Source: Candidatus Kapaibacterium thiocyanatum (lineage in GTDB: Bacteria > Bacteroidota > Ignavibacteria > Kapaibacteriales > Kapaibacteriaceae). Taken from it: a stretch of 64,000 nt of DNA. Positions 16,503 through 25,480 of this stretch are shown here, in pieces (positions within the stretch are counted from its first letter, which is position 1; each line of letters opens with the position of its first letter). The stretch covers positions 1 to 64,000 of the forward strand of contig MKVH01000021.1 in the NCBI GenBank assembly GCA_001899175.1, written 5' to 3'. A model generated the notes under the pieces. It was not told the origin of the DNA. It saw nothing but the letters and a program-made list of their open reading frames with translations, and searched no databases. A program made the translations under genes and the position numbers.

Positions 16503-17972
16503 ATGAAGATTCTCATCGTCGACGACAACCTGGATTTCTGTTCCACCATCGCTGATGTCGTCCAATCACAAGGTTGGAATACGGAAATCCGCAACAGCCC
16601 CGAAAGCGCACTGTCCTTCCTCGAAGGCAACAGCCGTGACGTAGGCCTCATGCTGCTTGACATCGAATTCGGCAGCCAGTCCTCGATGACGGGTATCGAC
16701 GTATTGGGACATTCCATCCGGCACTTTCCGTCCATTCCCGTCATCATGATTTCGGGCAAGGGAACGATCGAAACTGCCGTGAAGGCAACGAAGCTCGGTG
16801 CCCTCAACTTCATCGACAAGTCGTCCCTCAGCAACGATCGCCTCGTCGACGTACTGAAGAGTGCGATGGAACGCGTCCATAACGACCGTTCCAACGAGGA
16901 ACTCCGGCGCATGATCGAAACGCAGGGCATCATCGGACGCAGCACGGCCATGATGGACGTCGCCGACAAGATCCTGCGCTATGGCCGCACCGATCTCAAC
17001 GTTCTGATCACGGGTGAAACGGGCACCGGCAAGAAGCTCGTGGCCACGGCCCTGCACGGCGTGAGCAAGCGCTCGAAGTATCCCTTCATCACCGTCGACA
17101 TTCCGAATATCCCCCGCGACCTGTTCCAGAGCGAACTGTTCGGCCATGTCAAGGGTGCCTTCTCCGGCGCCATGGAGAACAAGCGCGGCCTCTTCCATCA
17201 GGCTCACCGGGGTACGCTGTTCATGGACGAGATCGGCGACATGCCGCTCGAGCTGCAGGCCAATCTTCTTCTGCCTACGGAGCAGAAGGCCGTACGCCGC
17301 GTCGGCTCCGTCGAAACCGAAGAAGTGGATCTCCGTTTCGTTTCGGCTACGGACCGCGACCTCGTATCGGCGATGCAGGACGGCCGTTTCCGCGAACAGC
17401 TCTACCATCGACTGCGGGAATGCGAGATCTACATCCCCTCGCTGCGTGAACGACGCGAGGACATCCCGCTGATCGTCGACTTCTACATCGCGAAGCACAA
17501 TCGTGAAATGGGCGATGCGAAGACCGTCGCACCTGCTGCGCTCGAATACCTGCAACAGTACGAATGGCCCGGCAACGTCCGCGAACTCGCCAGCGTCCTG
17601 CGCGTGGCCCTGCAGACGATCGCCACGGATCAGCTCGAAGTGACGGACCTGCACCGCATCATCCGCCGTTCGGCGAATGCGGCGCCTGCATCCCACGCCG
17701 TTGCAGCACACACGGCCGCACCGCAGAATCATACGACGCACCATCAGTCCTCGCCACAACAACCTGCGAACGGCGATACGCTGCTGTCCGCGGACCGTTC
17801 ACTCAAGGACGATCTGGCGATGGTGGACAAGATGAAGATCGAGAAGACGCTGGAACGTACGAACGGTAACGTCAGCAAGGCGGCGGCCATTCTCGGCGTC
17901 AGCCGCGAAACGCTCCACAACAAGATCCGCAAGTACGGTATCGATATCCAGGCCTTCAGGGTCCGCGGCTAG
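16503..17972 (+). CDS. Sigma54-interacting response regulator (NtrC-like, divergent)
   Basis: This 489-residue protein has three domains. A receiver (1-125) carries the acidic pocket VDDN and phospho-acceptor Asp53. An AAA+ domain (about 143-375) has Walker A GETGTGKK (171-178), the sigma54 loop GAFSGA (218-223) and Walker B LFMDEI (239-244). After a His/Ala/Gln-rich linker comes a Fis-type helix-turn-helix (NVSKAAAILGVSRETLHNKIRKYGID). The Thr of the GAFTGA loop is Ser here, and the segment after MPLELQANLL departs from the family consensus. It is last in the queF-queD-gltX-lipoprotein run; no sensor kinase is nearby. Confidence 0.88.
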   Translation: MKILIVDDNLDFCSTIADVVQSQGWNTEIRNSPESALSFLEGNSRDVGLMLLDIEFGSQSSMTGIDVLGHSIRHFPSIPVIMISGKGTIETAVKATKLGALNFIDKSSLSNDRLVDVLKSAMERVHNDRSNEELRRMIETQGIIGRSTAMMDVADKILRYGRTDLNVLITGETGTGKKLVATALHGVSKRSKYPFITVDIPNIPRDLFQSELFGHVKGAFSGAMENKRGLFHQAHRGTLFMDEIGDMPLELQANLLLPTEQKAVRRVGSVETEEVDLRFVSATDRDLVSAMQDGRFREQLYHRLRECEIYIPSLRERREDIPLIVDFYIAKHNREMGDAKTVAPAALEYLQQYEWPGNVRELASVLRVALQTIATDQLEVTDLHRIIRRSANAAPASHAVAAHTAAPQNHTTHHQSSPQQPANGDTLLSADRSLKDDLAMVDKMKIEKTLERTNGNVSKAAAILGVSRETLHNKIRKYGIDIQAFRVRG

Positions 17973-17974
17973 GC

Positions 17975-18772
17975 TCAGCCGTTCAGCGAGCGGACCAGCA
18001 ACCGCAGCCTTCCTATCAGTTCGACGTTGTGCACCCTGATCATGTAGACGGGAACGGCAGCCAGCAATGCATGCATGAGGGCCGTGGCCTCGTCCCGTTC
18101 CCTGGGCTCGGTGATTCCCGTGATGGCGCCGAGGAATCGTTTACGTGAAATGCCCAGCACCTGCCCGTCACCGAGATCGTTGAAACGCTGCAGGTTCCGC
18201 AGCAGGGACAGGTTGTGTTCGAGTGTCTTGCCGAATCCGATTCCGACATCGACATAGACCGTACCGATTCCCGCATTCCGTGCGGCTTCCACCCGCTCCC
18301 GAAGAAATTCGTGAACTTCGGCGACGACGTCCGCATACATCGGTGAATCCTGCATCGTGCCGGGTGTACCCTGCATATGCATGACGACGAACGGTACGTC
18401 GTGACGGGTGACAATGGCGAACATGGCCGGGTCATGACGGCCCGCCGTGACATCGTTCACCATCGTCGCTCCGGACTCCAGTGCGGCTTCCGCTACGATG
18501 GCCTTTCTGGTATCGATCGAGATCGGGATCCCTGCGTGGATGCGGCGTATACCCTCGATGACGGGAATGACGCGATGCATCTCTTCATCAACGGGAACGA
18601 TCCCTTCGGCCCCCGGCCGTGTACTTTCACCACCGATGTCGAGCTGATCGGCCCCTTGATCGATCAGGCGCAGCGCATGGTCGATGGCCTGCGCGGGTGA
18701 GATGAACTGCCCACCATCGGAAAACGAATCCGGTGTGACGTTCACCACACCCATGATGCGGGGAAAGTTCAT
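17975..18772 (-). CDS. folP: Dihydropteroate synthase
   Basis: The 265-residue TIM-barrel protein begins NFPRIMGVVNVTPDSFSDGG, the conserved pterin-site loop, and has GGESTRPGAE (loop 2), ISIDTRK, VNDVTAGRHD and the C-terminal VLGISRKRF. It condenses the FolK product with p-aminobenzoate. The start at 18772 follows the family; the frame runs further upstream. It lies ten bases after dapA, last in a response regulator-DUF58-dapA-folP run, and ends two bases from the convergent sigma54-type regulator. Confidence 0.94.
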   Translation of the reverse strand: MNFPRIMGVVNVTPDSFSDGGQFISPAQAIDHALRLIDQGADQLDIGGESTRPGAEGIVPVDEEMHRVIPVIEGIRRIHAGIPISIDTRKAIVAEAALESGATMVNDVTAGRHDPAMFAIVTRHDVPFVVMHMQGTPGTMQDSPMYADVVAEVHEFLRERVEAARNAGIGTVYVDVGIGFGKTLEHNLSLLRNLQRFNDLGDGQVLGISRKRFLGAITGITEPRERDEATALMHALLAAVPVYMIRVHNVELIGRLRLLVRSLNG

Positions 18773-18782
18773 GCCTGCGTCC

Positions 18783-19673
18783 TTAGTCGACGAGGGGATC
18801 GGAGATGCCCAGCAGCAACGCGTCCAGTGCGGCACGCGTCGACGCAAGCGGCGGGACGAGCGGCAGGCGGTAGTCGGGACCGATATACCCGAGCCTGTGC
18901 ATGATGTACTTGACAGGCACCGGATTGGATTCGATGAAGTTGGCCTTGTAATACGGCATCAACTGACGCTGACGCTTGCCGGCAGTAGCGACGTCGCCCT
19001 TCAGGGCTGCACCTACCAGGTCCGCGTACGTGACCGGGAGGTAGTTGGAGATCACGGCGATCACACCTGTGCCACCGCATGCGATCGTCGGCAGAGCCAG
19101 GACATCGTCCCCTGCCAGCACGCTGAAATGTGCAGGAGCGTTGCGGATGATTTCGCTGATCTGTTCGAGGTTGGCGGATGCTTCCTTCGTGGCCACGACG
19201 TTCGTGCTGGCCTCGGCGATGGCGATCTGCGTTTCGGCCAGGACGTTCGTTGCCGTACGTCCGGGAACGTTGTACATGATCTGGGGAAGGTCCACTGCAT
19301 CGGCGACGGCCTTGTGATGGGCGATGATGCCGGCCTGCGTGGGCTTGTTGTAATACGGTGTCACCAGCAGGGCAGCCTGGGCCCCGCAGCGCTTCGCGAG
19401 CGCGGTGAGCTCGATGGTGGAACGCGTGTCGTTGGTTCCCGTTCCGGCGATGACGGATACCCTGCCTGCCACATGTTCCACGGCCCAGGACCACAGTCGC
19501 TCCTTTTCGGCCGTCGTCGTCGTGGCGCCTTCGCCCGTCGATCCCGTCACCACGATACCGTTCACACCACCGGCGATCTGCATATCGATCAGACGCAGGA
19601 AGGCGGCCTGATCGAGCTCGCCGTCGGCATCGAACGGAGTCACTATCGCCGTATACAATCCTCTCAGCTTCAT
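18783..19673 (-). CDS. dapA: 4-hydroxy-tetrahydrodipicolinate synthase
   Basis: The 296-residue enzyme starts MKLRGLYTAIVTPFDADGELD. It contains VVTGSTGEGATTT, the Tyr motif VTPYYNKPTQ, MYNVPGRTA, and the Schiff-base lysine region NVVATKEASANLEQ. It condenses pyruvate with aspartate semialdehyde in the lysine and diaminopimelate route. Its ATG overlaps the stop of the DUF58 gene (TAATG), so the two are coupled; folP follows ten bases later. Confidence 0.94.
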   Translation of the reverse strand: MKLRGLYTAIVTPFDADGELDQAAFLRLIDMQIAGGVNGIVVTGSTGEGATTTTAEKERLWSWAVEHVAGRVSVIAGTGTNDTRSTIELTALAKRCGAQAALLVTPYYNKPTQAGIIAHHKAVADAVDLPQIMYNVPGRTATNVLAETQIAIAEASTNVVATKEASANLEQISEIIRNAPAHFSVLAGDDVLALPTIACGGTGVIAVISNYLPVTYADLVGAALKGDVATAGKRQRQLMPYYKANFIESNPVPVKYIMHRLGYIGPDYRLPLVPPLASTRAALDALLLGISDPLVD

Positions 19674-20569
19674 TACCGTACCCTTGCGCGTTTTACGAGA
19701 TACTCGCGCAGTGCCACGTCGAACGTGCGATCCGTCGTGATCCGCACGTAGTCGATGTTCTGCCCATAGCACCCGCGTTTGATCTCGGTACAGAACTCTT
19801 CCATCGCCATGCGATAGCTGCGCTGGAGATGGAGAGGCTGCGTTGTCAGTTCAAGCCCCGATTCCATGTCCTTGAACACGGCCGGGGACGAAAAATTGAA
19901 GTCGACTTCACGAGGATCGAGCACGTGCATCACGAGCACGTCATGACTGTCATGACGGAAGTGCCGCAATGCCTGCATGATCGATGCGGGATCGTCGAAC
20001 AGATCGCTGATGACGATGACGAGCCCCCGGCGCGAGAGCCGCTCCGCCAGACGATGCAATGCCGCTGCGGTCGAGGTCGACTGCGACGGCGTGGCCTGGT
20101 CGAGCGTCCTGATCAGTTCGGACACGTAGGACATCTTCGACCGTGGTGGCAGATACTGGAGCAGGTCCTCGTTGTACAGTGCGAGCCCTGCGGCGTCGCG
20201 CTGGTGCAGGACCAGGTACATGAGCGAAGCCGCCAGATACGTGGCGTACTGGAACTTCGAGATGTGTCCCTGCGACGCATACTTCATCGATGCACTGGCA
20301 TCGACGGCGATCACGCAGCGGAGATTCGTCTCGTCCTCGTACTGCTTGACGTAGAACCGGTTGGACCGGCCGTAGATCTTCCAGTCGATGTGCTTCAGTT
20401 CATCGCCATGACGGTACTGCCTGTGTTCGGAGAACTCGGCGCTGAAGCCATGGAAGGGCGAGCGGTGCAGTCCGGTGATGAAGCCCTCCACGACGAGCCG
20501 GGCACGCAGCTCCATGCTGCCTAGCCTGGCAACGACGTCGGGGTGCAGATATGATGTGGCCTGTTCCAT
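19673..20569 (-). CDS. DUF58 domain protein (von Willebrand-like)
   Basis: The 298-residue protein carries the DUF58 core EHRQYRHGDELKHIDWKIYGRSNRFYVKQYEDE. This is followed by a VWA-like fold with the metal-site pattern DASASM, VIVISDLFDD and VMHVLDPREV. DUF58 proteins commonly occur beside MoxR ATPases and Bat-type VWA proteins; none of these is here, which is unusual. There is no membrane segment. The start at 20569 lies 25 bases after the response-regulator stop. The biochemical role is unknown. Confidence 0.85.
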   Translation of the reverse strand: MEQATSYLHPDVVARLGSMELRARLVVEGFITGLHRSPFHGFSAEFSEHRQYRHGDELKHIDWKIYGRSNRFYVKQYEDETNLRCVIAVDASASMKYASQGHISKFQYATYLAASLMYLVLHQRDAAGLALYNEDLLQYLPPRSKMSYVSELIRTLDQATPSQSTSTAAALHRLAERLSRRGLVIVISDLFDDPASIMQALRHFRHDSHDVLVMHVLDPREVDFNFSSPAVFKDMESGLELTTQPLHLQRSYRMAMEEFCTEIKRGCYGQNIDYVRITTDRTFDVALREYLVKRARVR

Positions 20570-20594
20570 GTCGTCGGGTATGCGACACCGACGA

Positions 20595-21287
20595 TCATTG
20601 GTCGGAGGTGTTGTTCGAATTGAAGTAGGTCGAATGGAGCAGGGCGAAGCGGACGAGTCCTGCGGCATTATTGACGCCGAGCTTGTCCATGATTCTTGCA
20701 CGGTGCGTTTCCACCGTACGCGGCGAGATGAACAGCTTCTTGGCGATCTCCTGACTGGTGAGTCCCTTGGCCACGAGTCCCACGATTTCCTCTTCGCGCT
20801 TCGTCAGGCTGATGGGCATTTCGTTGCCCGGGCCAGCCTGCGACTTGCCTTCCAGCAGATTCAGGATCGAACGGCTGAAAACACGTTCACCGAGCATGAC
20901 GTTGTGGATGGCTTCGACCAGTTCCTGGGACGTCACTTCCTTGCTCAGATATCCGTCGGCACCGGCATACATGGCACGTTCGATGGACTTCTCGTCCTCC
21001 GAGGAGCTGAGCATGATGACGAGGGTATCCGGATTGTCCTGCTTGATGCGTTGAGCCGCCTCGATGCCGGAAAGACCAGGCATGAGAACGTCCATCAATA
21101 CCACGTTGGGGCGGAGGGAGCGAACAAGATCGACCGTCTGAGAACCATTCACAGCTTCAGCGACGATTTCGACGTCGGTAGCTATCGATAGGAGTCTGCG
21201 AATTCCGATACGAGATATTTCGTGATCATCGGAGATAATGACTCTGGTCGGTTGTTTGCTTCCATTGTTGAAGCTATCAGTAGCCAT
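20595..21287 (-). CDS. LuxR/NarL-family response regulator
   Basis: The 230-residue regulator has a receiver with the acidic pair in ISDDHE, phospho-acceptor Asp66 in VLMDVLMPGLSG, and the conserved Lys in YLSKEV. A LuxR-type helix-turn-helix follows (LTKREEEIVGLVAKGLTSQEIAKKL, then SPRTVETHRARIMDKLGV). No histidine kinase is adjacent, so its partner is elsewhere. It leads a run with DUF58, dapA and folP. A near-consensus -7 box (TATCTTTC on the minus strand, 21320-21327) lies upstream. Confidence 0.92.
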   Translation of the reverse strand: MATDSFNNGSKQPTRVIISDDHEISRIGIRRLLSIATDVEIVAEAVNGSQTVDLVRSLRPNVVLMDVLMPGLSGIEAAQRIKQDNPDTLVIMLSSSEDEKSIERAMYAGADGYLSKEVTSQELVEAIHNVMLGERVFSRSILNLLEGKSQAGPGNEMPISLTKREEEIVGLVAKGLTSQEIAKKLFISPRTVETHRARIMDKLGVNNAAGLVRFALLHSTYFNSNNTSDQ

Positions 21288-21335
21288 TGCATATCGTATG
21301 GTTGAATGAAACCGCGTCAGAAAGATACGAACTTC

Positions 21336-23309
21336 CTAGGCGTCACCGATCCCGTAGTGACGGCGAACCTCCTCCAGTTCGGCCCTCCATACGGCCGCGG
21401 AGGCATCGCTGGGCATCCTCCAGTCGGTCCGGGGAGACAGGGCCACGGACCCTACCTTGACCCCGTCCGGCATGCTCGAACGCTTGAACTGCTGTGATAT
21501 GAAGCGTCGGAGAAAGACATCCAGCCAATGGCATATCACGGCCGGGCTATAGATACCGTCGAATGCGGCGGCGGCCAGTACGGCGATTTTACGAACCGAC
21601 GCCTGGTGTCGTACGAGATGATAGAGGAAGAAATCGTGCAGTTCGTACGGACCGATCATGTCCTCGGTCTTCTGGGAAATGGCTCCGTCCTCGCCGGGGG
21701 GCAGGAGCTCCGGTGAAATCGGCGTGGCGAGCACGTCTCCCAGGATCGCTGCCGTCGGAACGGAAGCCATGCTGTCGGCATACCACTCGATGAGATGACG
21801 CACGAGCGTCTTGGGTACACCCGCATTGACGCCGTACATGGACATCTGGTCTGCGTTATAGGTACACCATCCGAGAGCCAGCTCGGACATATCTCCGGTA
21901 CCGACCACGATGCCGTTCTCTCCGTTGGCCACGTCCATCAGGATCTGCGTGCGTTCCCTGGCCTGGGCGTTCTCGAATACCACGTCGTGGGTCCTGCCGT
22001 CGTGCCCGATGTCGGTGAAATGCTTCCGCACGGCCTCGGCGATGGAAATCACACGCATCGGAATGCCCAGCGTGGCTGCGAGCTGTTCCGCATTGTTCCG
22101 GGTACGATCCGTAGTACCGAAGCCGGGCATCGAGATCGCCAGGATATCGTCCAGCGGACGCTTCAATCTCCTGCACGCTTCCACACAGACCAGCAGGGCC
22201 AGCGTGGAATCGAGCCCACCCGAAACACCGATGACCAGACGCCGGGCCGAAGCACGGGTCATCCGTACGGCGAGGCCCGCCACCTGAAGGTTGAATATCT
22301 CGTGGCAACGTTCGTTACGTTGACTGCCTTCTTCCGGTACGAAGGGATGCTTCGCGACCCGGCGTGCCACCGTCTCGTGCACGGCGGGAACGTGATCGAA
22401 CAGGACACGGCGATATGAGTCGACGGCCGGCTCCTGTTTGAAGGACGTCGCAAGACGTCGTTCGGCAACGAGACGATCGAGATCGATCTCTCCCATGACG
22501 ATGGAAGCGTCGAAGGAACACGGGCTGTTCTCCGCGAGCATCTCCCCTGCTTCGGCGATCATAAGATGGCCACCGAAGACCGTATCCGTGGTGCTCTCCC
22601 ATATCCCTGCCGACGCATAGGCATAGGCGGTATAGGTACGGGCGGACTGCTGGCGCACCAATGCACGACGATAGCCCGCCTTTCCTGCGAGATCGTTGCT
22701 CGCGGAAAGATTGGCGATGATGGTGGCACCTGCCAGCGACATCATCGAGCTCGGAGGGATGACGCTCCACAGATCTTCGCATATCTCGATGCCGAGCACG
22801 AAGCGTGCATCGTTCGCATCCTCGAAGAGCAGATCCGTACCGAACGGCACGACCGCCGAACCGATGCGTATATCGCAAACGGCTACATGATGCCCGCCGG
22901 TGAACCAGCGGGCATCGTAGAATTCCTGTGCATTGGGAAGCATGGTCTTCGGCACGATGCCGAGGATCCTTCCACCGTGAATCACGCATGCGACGTTGTA
23001 GAGCCTCGTCGCCACGACGAGTGGCAGACCGACGATCAGCATCGGACGATGCGTTTCCGTCCATGTCCGGATACTCTCCACCCCGTTCATCGCCGCTTCG
23101 AGCAGCGAATCCTGCATGATCAGATCTCCACACGTGTAACCGGTAAGCCCAAGCTCGGGGAAGACGATGACGTCCGCACCGAGTGCTTCGCCCGACGCTG
23201 CCATCGCGATGGTGTTGGCAACGTTTCCCATGACGTCGGCAGGCCGAACGACGGGAGACCCTACGACCATACGACGAAGACCGAGGGGGGCGATGAGCGA
23301 GGCTTGCAT
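21336..23309 (-). CDS. nadE: Glutamine-dependent NAD+ synthetase
   Basis: The 657-residue two-domain enzyme has an N-terminal nitrilase-type glutaminase domain (VFPELGLTGYTCGDL with the catalytic Glu, PNAQEFYDARWF, and GIEICEDLW with the nucleophilic Cys). Its C-terminal synthetase carries the ATP-pyrophosphatase P-loop GVSGGLDSTLALLV and GTGDMSELALGWCTY. It makes NAD+ from deamido-NAD using glutamine. It starts six bases after the MarR gene and is probably co-transcribed with it. Confidence 0.94.
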   Translation of the reverse strand: MQASLIAPLGLRRMVVGSPVVRPADVMGNVANTIAMAASGEALGADVIVFPELGLTGYTCGDLIMQDSLLEAAMNGVESIRTWTETHRPMLIVGLPLVVATRLYNVACVIHGGRILGIVPKTMLPNAQEFYDARWFTGGHHVAVCDIRIGSAVVPFGTDLLFEDANDARFVLGIEICEDLWSVIPPSSMMSLAGATIIANLSASNDLAGKAGYRRALVRQQSARTYTAYAYASAGIWESTTDTVFGGHLMIAEAGEMLAENSPCSFDASIVMGEIDLDRLVAERRLATSFKQEPAVDSYRRVLFDHVPAVHETVARRVAKHPFVPEEGSQRNERCHEIFNLQVAGLAVRMTRASARRLVIGVSGGLDSTLALLVCVEACRRLKRPLDDILAISMPGFGTTDRTRNNAEQLAATLGIPMRVISIAEAVRKHFTDIGHDGRTHDVVFENAQARERTQILMDVANGENGIVVGTGDMSELALGWCTYNADQMSMYGVNAGVPKTLVRHLIEWYADSMASVPTAAILGDVLATPISPELLPPGEDGAISQKTEDMIGPYELHDFFLYHLVRHQASVRKIAVLAAAAFDGIYSPAVICHWLDVFLRRFISQQFKRSSMPDGVKVGSVALSPRTDWRMPSDASAAVWRAELEEVRRHYGIGDA

Positions 23310-23315
23310 TGCGGT

Positions 23316-23762
23316 TTACTGTTCGAGGGTGGCGAGCAGACTCTTCCGAAGCCTATCCTTTGCAGGAACGGCTTCGAAGAAGTCCTGGTCGATCTTCCCC
23401 ACAACCTTCTGCGCACGCTTGAGGAGTGAGGCGCCTTCCTTCGTGAGGACGAGGGAACGGGCGCGCGTATCGTGCGGATGAGGTTGACGATCGACAAGGC
23501 CGCGTTCTTCGAGAGAACGCAGCGTCTTCGACGTGAGCATGACGTCGGCATAGACGAAGGATGCCAGCCGTGTCTGCGTGAGTGGTTCGGGTTCTGCGGA
23601 CGTAAGTTCCGAGATACCCCACATGAGGGACAATTGCACCGTACTCAACTCGAGGTCGGTCAGTGCATCATTCATGAGTTTTTGCCAACGTATGGCGACG
23701 CCATTGAATAGATATCCGAGGCCCATAACGTCAGCAGGCGGTGTGCGCTTGCTTTTGTTCAT
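23316..23762 (-). CDS. MarR-family transcriptional regulator
   Basis: The 148-residue protein has the MarR winged helix: LTQTRLASFVYADVMLTSKTLRSLEERGLV as recognition helix and RQPHPHDTRARSLVLTKEGASLL as the wing. Members bind operators as dimers and are often released by small ligands. It is directly upstream of nadE and overlaps the ROK gene stop by four bases. A consensus -7 box sits only 5 bases before its ATG. Control of nadE or of itself is inference. Confidence 0.9.
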   Translation of the reverse strand: MNKSKRTPPADVMGLGYLFNGVAIRWQKLMNDALTDLELSTVQLSLMWGISELTSAEPEPLTQTRLASFVYADVMLTSKTLRSLEERGLVDRQPHPHDTRARSLVLTKEGASLLKRAQKVVGKIDQDFFEAVPAKDRLRKSLLATLEQ

Positions 23763-24733
23763 GCTGCAAAGATACGACCATATTTCCCTATCATCGCTGC
23801 TCCCACCAATCCCGATGTGGTTCCGAATGTAGCAGGACGGATAGTAATCCTTCTTGAAATCGTCGGTATCGCCCTTCGACGAATCGTCTCCAGCGTGGCT
23901 TCCAGCAGGATCGGATGCGCCTGTGCGATGCCTCCGCCGATGACCACCTCAACCATGCCCAGAACAGCCAGGGCACTGGCGAGACCCGTCCCGAGTACGG
24001 TTCCCACATGGCCCAGACAACGAAGGGCGGTCTCGTCCCCATTCCTCGCAAATGCCGATATATCCTCGACATCGTCACCCGTCCGACCGCTCAGTCGGGT
24101 CCATGAAGCGAGCACTCCATGCCTGCCGATCATCTCTTCCATCGTTCCGGCACGGAACGACAGTCCCTTGTCGATCTGCTCCGGTGTAGGCCTTTCATGG
24201 ATGTCGACGATGATATGCCCTATCTCTCCGGCATCGCCGAATGGCCCTGTATGCAGGCGATGGTTCATGATCACACCGCCACCGATGCCCGTGCCCAATG
24301 TTACGTAAAGGAAATCGGCGAGCTCCCTGCCCGCACCGGCCATAGCCTCGGCTATGGCGGCCGCGTTGGCGTCGTTTGCGATACTGACGGGGACGGGTAC
24401 GGCCTGCTGGACGATATCGCGAAGGGGTACTATATCCCATCCCGGAAGGTTCGGTGGATTCTGCACGACATAGGTTTCCGGATGGACCACACCGGGCACC
24501 CCTATTCCCAGCGAAGCGACGCGTGGTGTGGAGGAGCACAAGGCCTGGGCCACGTCGACGATCGATGCTACCGTTGCTTCCACACCGAGTTCCGCCTTCG
24601 TCGGAATCGTGCCCTGGCGGACGATCTGGCCATGCGCATCGACGATACCATACTTGATCGCGGTACCGCCGACGTCGATACCGGCGAACAGCTCGTTCGC
24701 GGCCGACAATCCCATCGTATCCATATCAGTCAT
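23759..24733 (-). CDS. ROK-family sugar kinase lacking the usual zinc motif
   Basis: The 324-residue protein has the ROK signature: ATP loop GIDVGGTAIKYGIVD, IGVPGVVHPE, catalytic Asp in SIANDANAAAIAEA, and TLGTGIGGGVI. The GEIGH motif is present. However, the CxCGxxGC zinc site that normally follows within about 20 residues is absent; the stretch reads ERPTPEQIDKGLSFRAG with no cysteine. It is probably a cytoplasmic glucose or other hexose kinase; substrate cannot be assigned. The stop overlaps the MarR ATG. Confidence 0.88.
   Translation of the reverse strand: MTDMDTMGLSAANELFAGIDVGGTAIKYGIVDAHGQIVRQGTIPTKAELGVEATVASIVDVAQALCSSTPRVASLGIGVPGVVHPETYVVQNPPNLPGWDIVPLRDIVQQAVPVPVSIANDANAAAIAEAMAGAGRELADFLYVTLGTGIGGGVIMNHRLHTGPFGDAGEIGHIIVDIHERPTPEQIDKGLSFRAGTMEEMIGRHGVLASWTRLSGRTGDDVEDISAFARNGDETALRCLGHVGTVLGTGLASALAVLGMVEVVIGGGIAQAHPILLEATLETIRRRAIPTISRRITIRPATFGTTSGLVGAAMIGKYGRIFAA
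23767..23774 (-). promoter_or_regulatory. Candidate -7 box inside the ROK gene end
   Basis: On the minus strand the bases read TATCTTTG, a perfect TAnnTTTG, a few bases before the MarR ATG. A transcript starting here would be nearly leaderless. No -33 TTTG is visible at the usual distance. Confidence 0.45.
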
Positions 24734-24796
24734 ATCGGATCGCCGTTACTGGAATGACGGCAATATCGCCAAGGTATGGGGATCGATAAGGATAGG

Positions 24797-24804
24797 TAAT
24801 TTTG
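24797..24804 (+). promoter_or_regulatory. Candidate -7 box before the DUF3817 gene
   Basis: TAATTTTG matches TAnnTTTG and lies 35 bases before the ATG at 24840. The -33 element is not recognisable. Confidence 0.45.
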
Positions 24805-24839
24805 CAGGCTAGCTTCGTCAACATTCGCCGCAATCCATC

Positions 24840-25148
24840 ATGTCACTCCTCTCCTCGGCCGTTGGACGTCTGCGTGTCGTTGCCTTCGTCGAAGGCATCT
24901 CCTTCCTGGTGCTGCTCTTCATCGCCATGCCCCTCAAGTATTTCGCAGACAGCCCGCAGGCAGTGCGCGGCGTCGGACTGATTCACGGTCTGCTCTTCGT
25001 CCTCTACATCCTCGCCATGTTCTATGCCCATATGGAACGCAAGTGGCCTGCAGCAACGCTCCTGAAGGTCTTCCTCGGTTCCCTCCTGCCGTTCGGGACG
25101 TTCTGGGTCGACAAACGCTTCCTCGCCACGAGCGAACGAAACGGATGA
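24840..25148 (+). CDS. DUF3817 small membrane protein
   Basis: This 102-residue protein has three hydrophobic helices (about residues 10-32, 43-62 and 70-88). The motif FVEGISFLVLLFIAMPLKYF and later IHGLLFVLYILAMF with a final FGTFWVDKRFL fit DUF3817 (YdzA-like) membrane proteins. The function is unknown. Its stop overlaps the ATG of the next gene (ATGA at 25145), implying co-translation. Confidence 0.8.
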   Translation: MSLLSSAVGRLRVVAFVEGISFLVLLFIAMPLKYFADSPQAVRGVGLIHGLLFVLYILAMFYAHMERKWPAATLLKVFLGSLLPFGTFWVDKRFLATSERNG

Positions 25149-25480
25149 CGATCATCACCGGTCTCGTTCCCCACGCACAGGACGGACGTTCGTTCCGGCT
25201 CGAATGCATCGATCTGCCGGACGACGTACGCTATATCTCCGTCTGGCTTCGCCATCGTATCACGATGATACGGATCGGTCCCGTTCTCGTCGATCATCGT
25301 GCGGATAACGACACGGTCCGTGCCGTACGAACAGGGCCGGGAAGCATCGACGTGACATGCAGGGAAGAGCTGATGCTCGGCGCATGGGATGTATGGCTCG
25401 ATATCGTCGACTCCGACGATAACATCGAGCATTCGACGTGCATACGTCATACGATCGCTGCACGGCAGGTAGTGCGCTAG
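25145..25480 (+). CDS. Hypothetical small protein
   Basis: This 111-residue protein has no signal peptide or membrane segment. It is predicted mostly beta (ISVWLRHRITMIRIGPVLVD; ELMLGAWDVWLDIVD), perhaps a small sandwich domain. I recognise no family. The four-base overlap with the DUF3817 gene supports it as a real, coupled gene. Its end overlaps the convergent glycosyltransferase by four bases. Confidence 0.6.
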   Translation: MTIITGLVPHAQDGRSFRLECIDLPDDVRYISVWLRHRITMIRIGPVLVDHRADNDTVRAVRTGPGSIDVTCREELMLGAWDVWLDIVDSDDNIEHSTCIRHTIAARQVVR

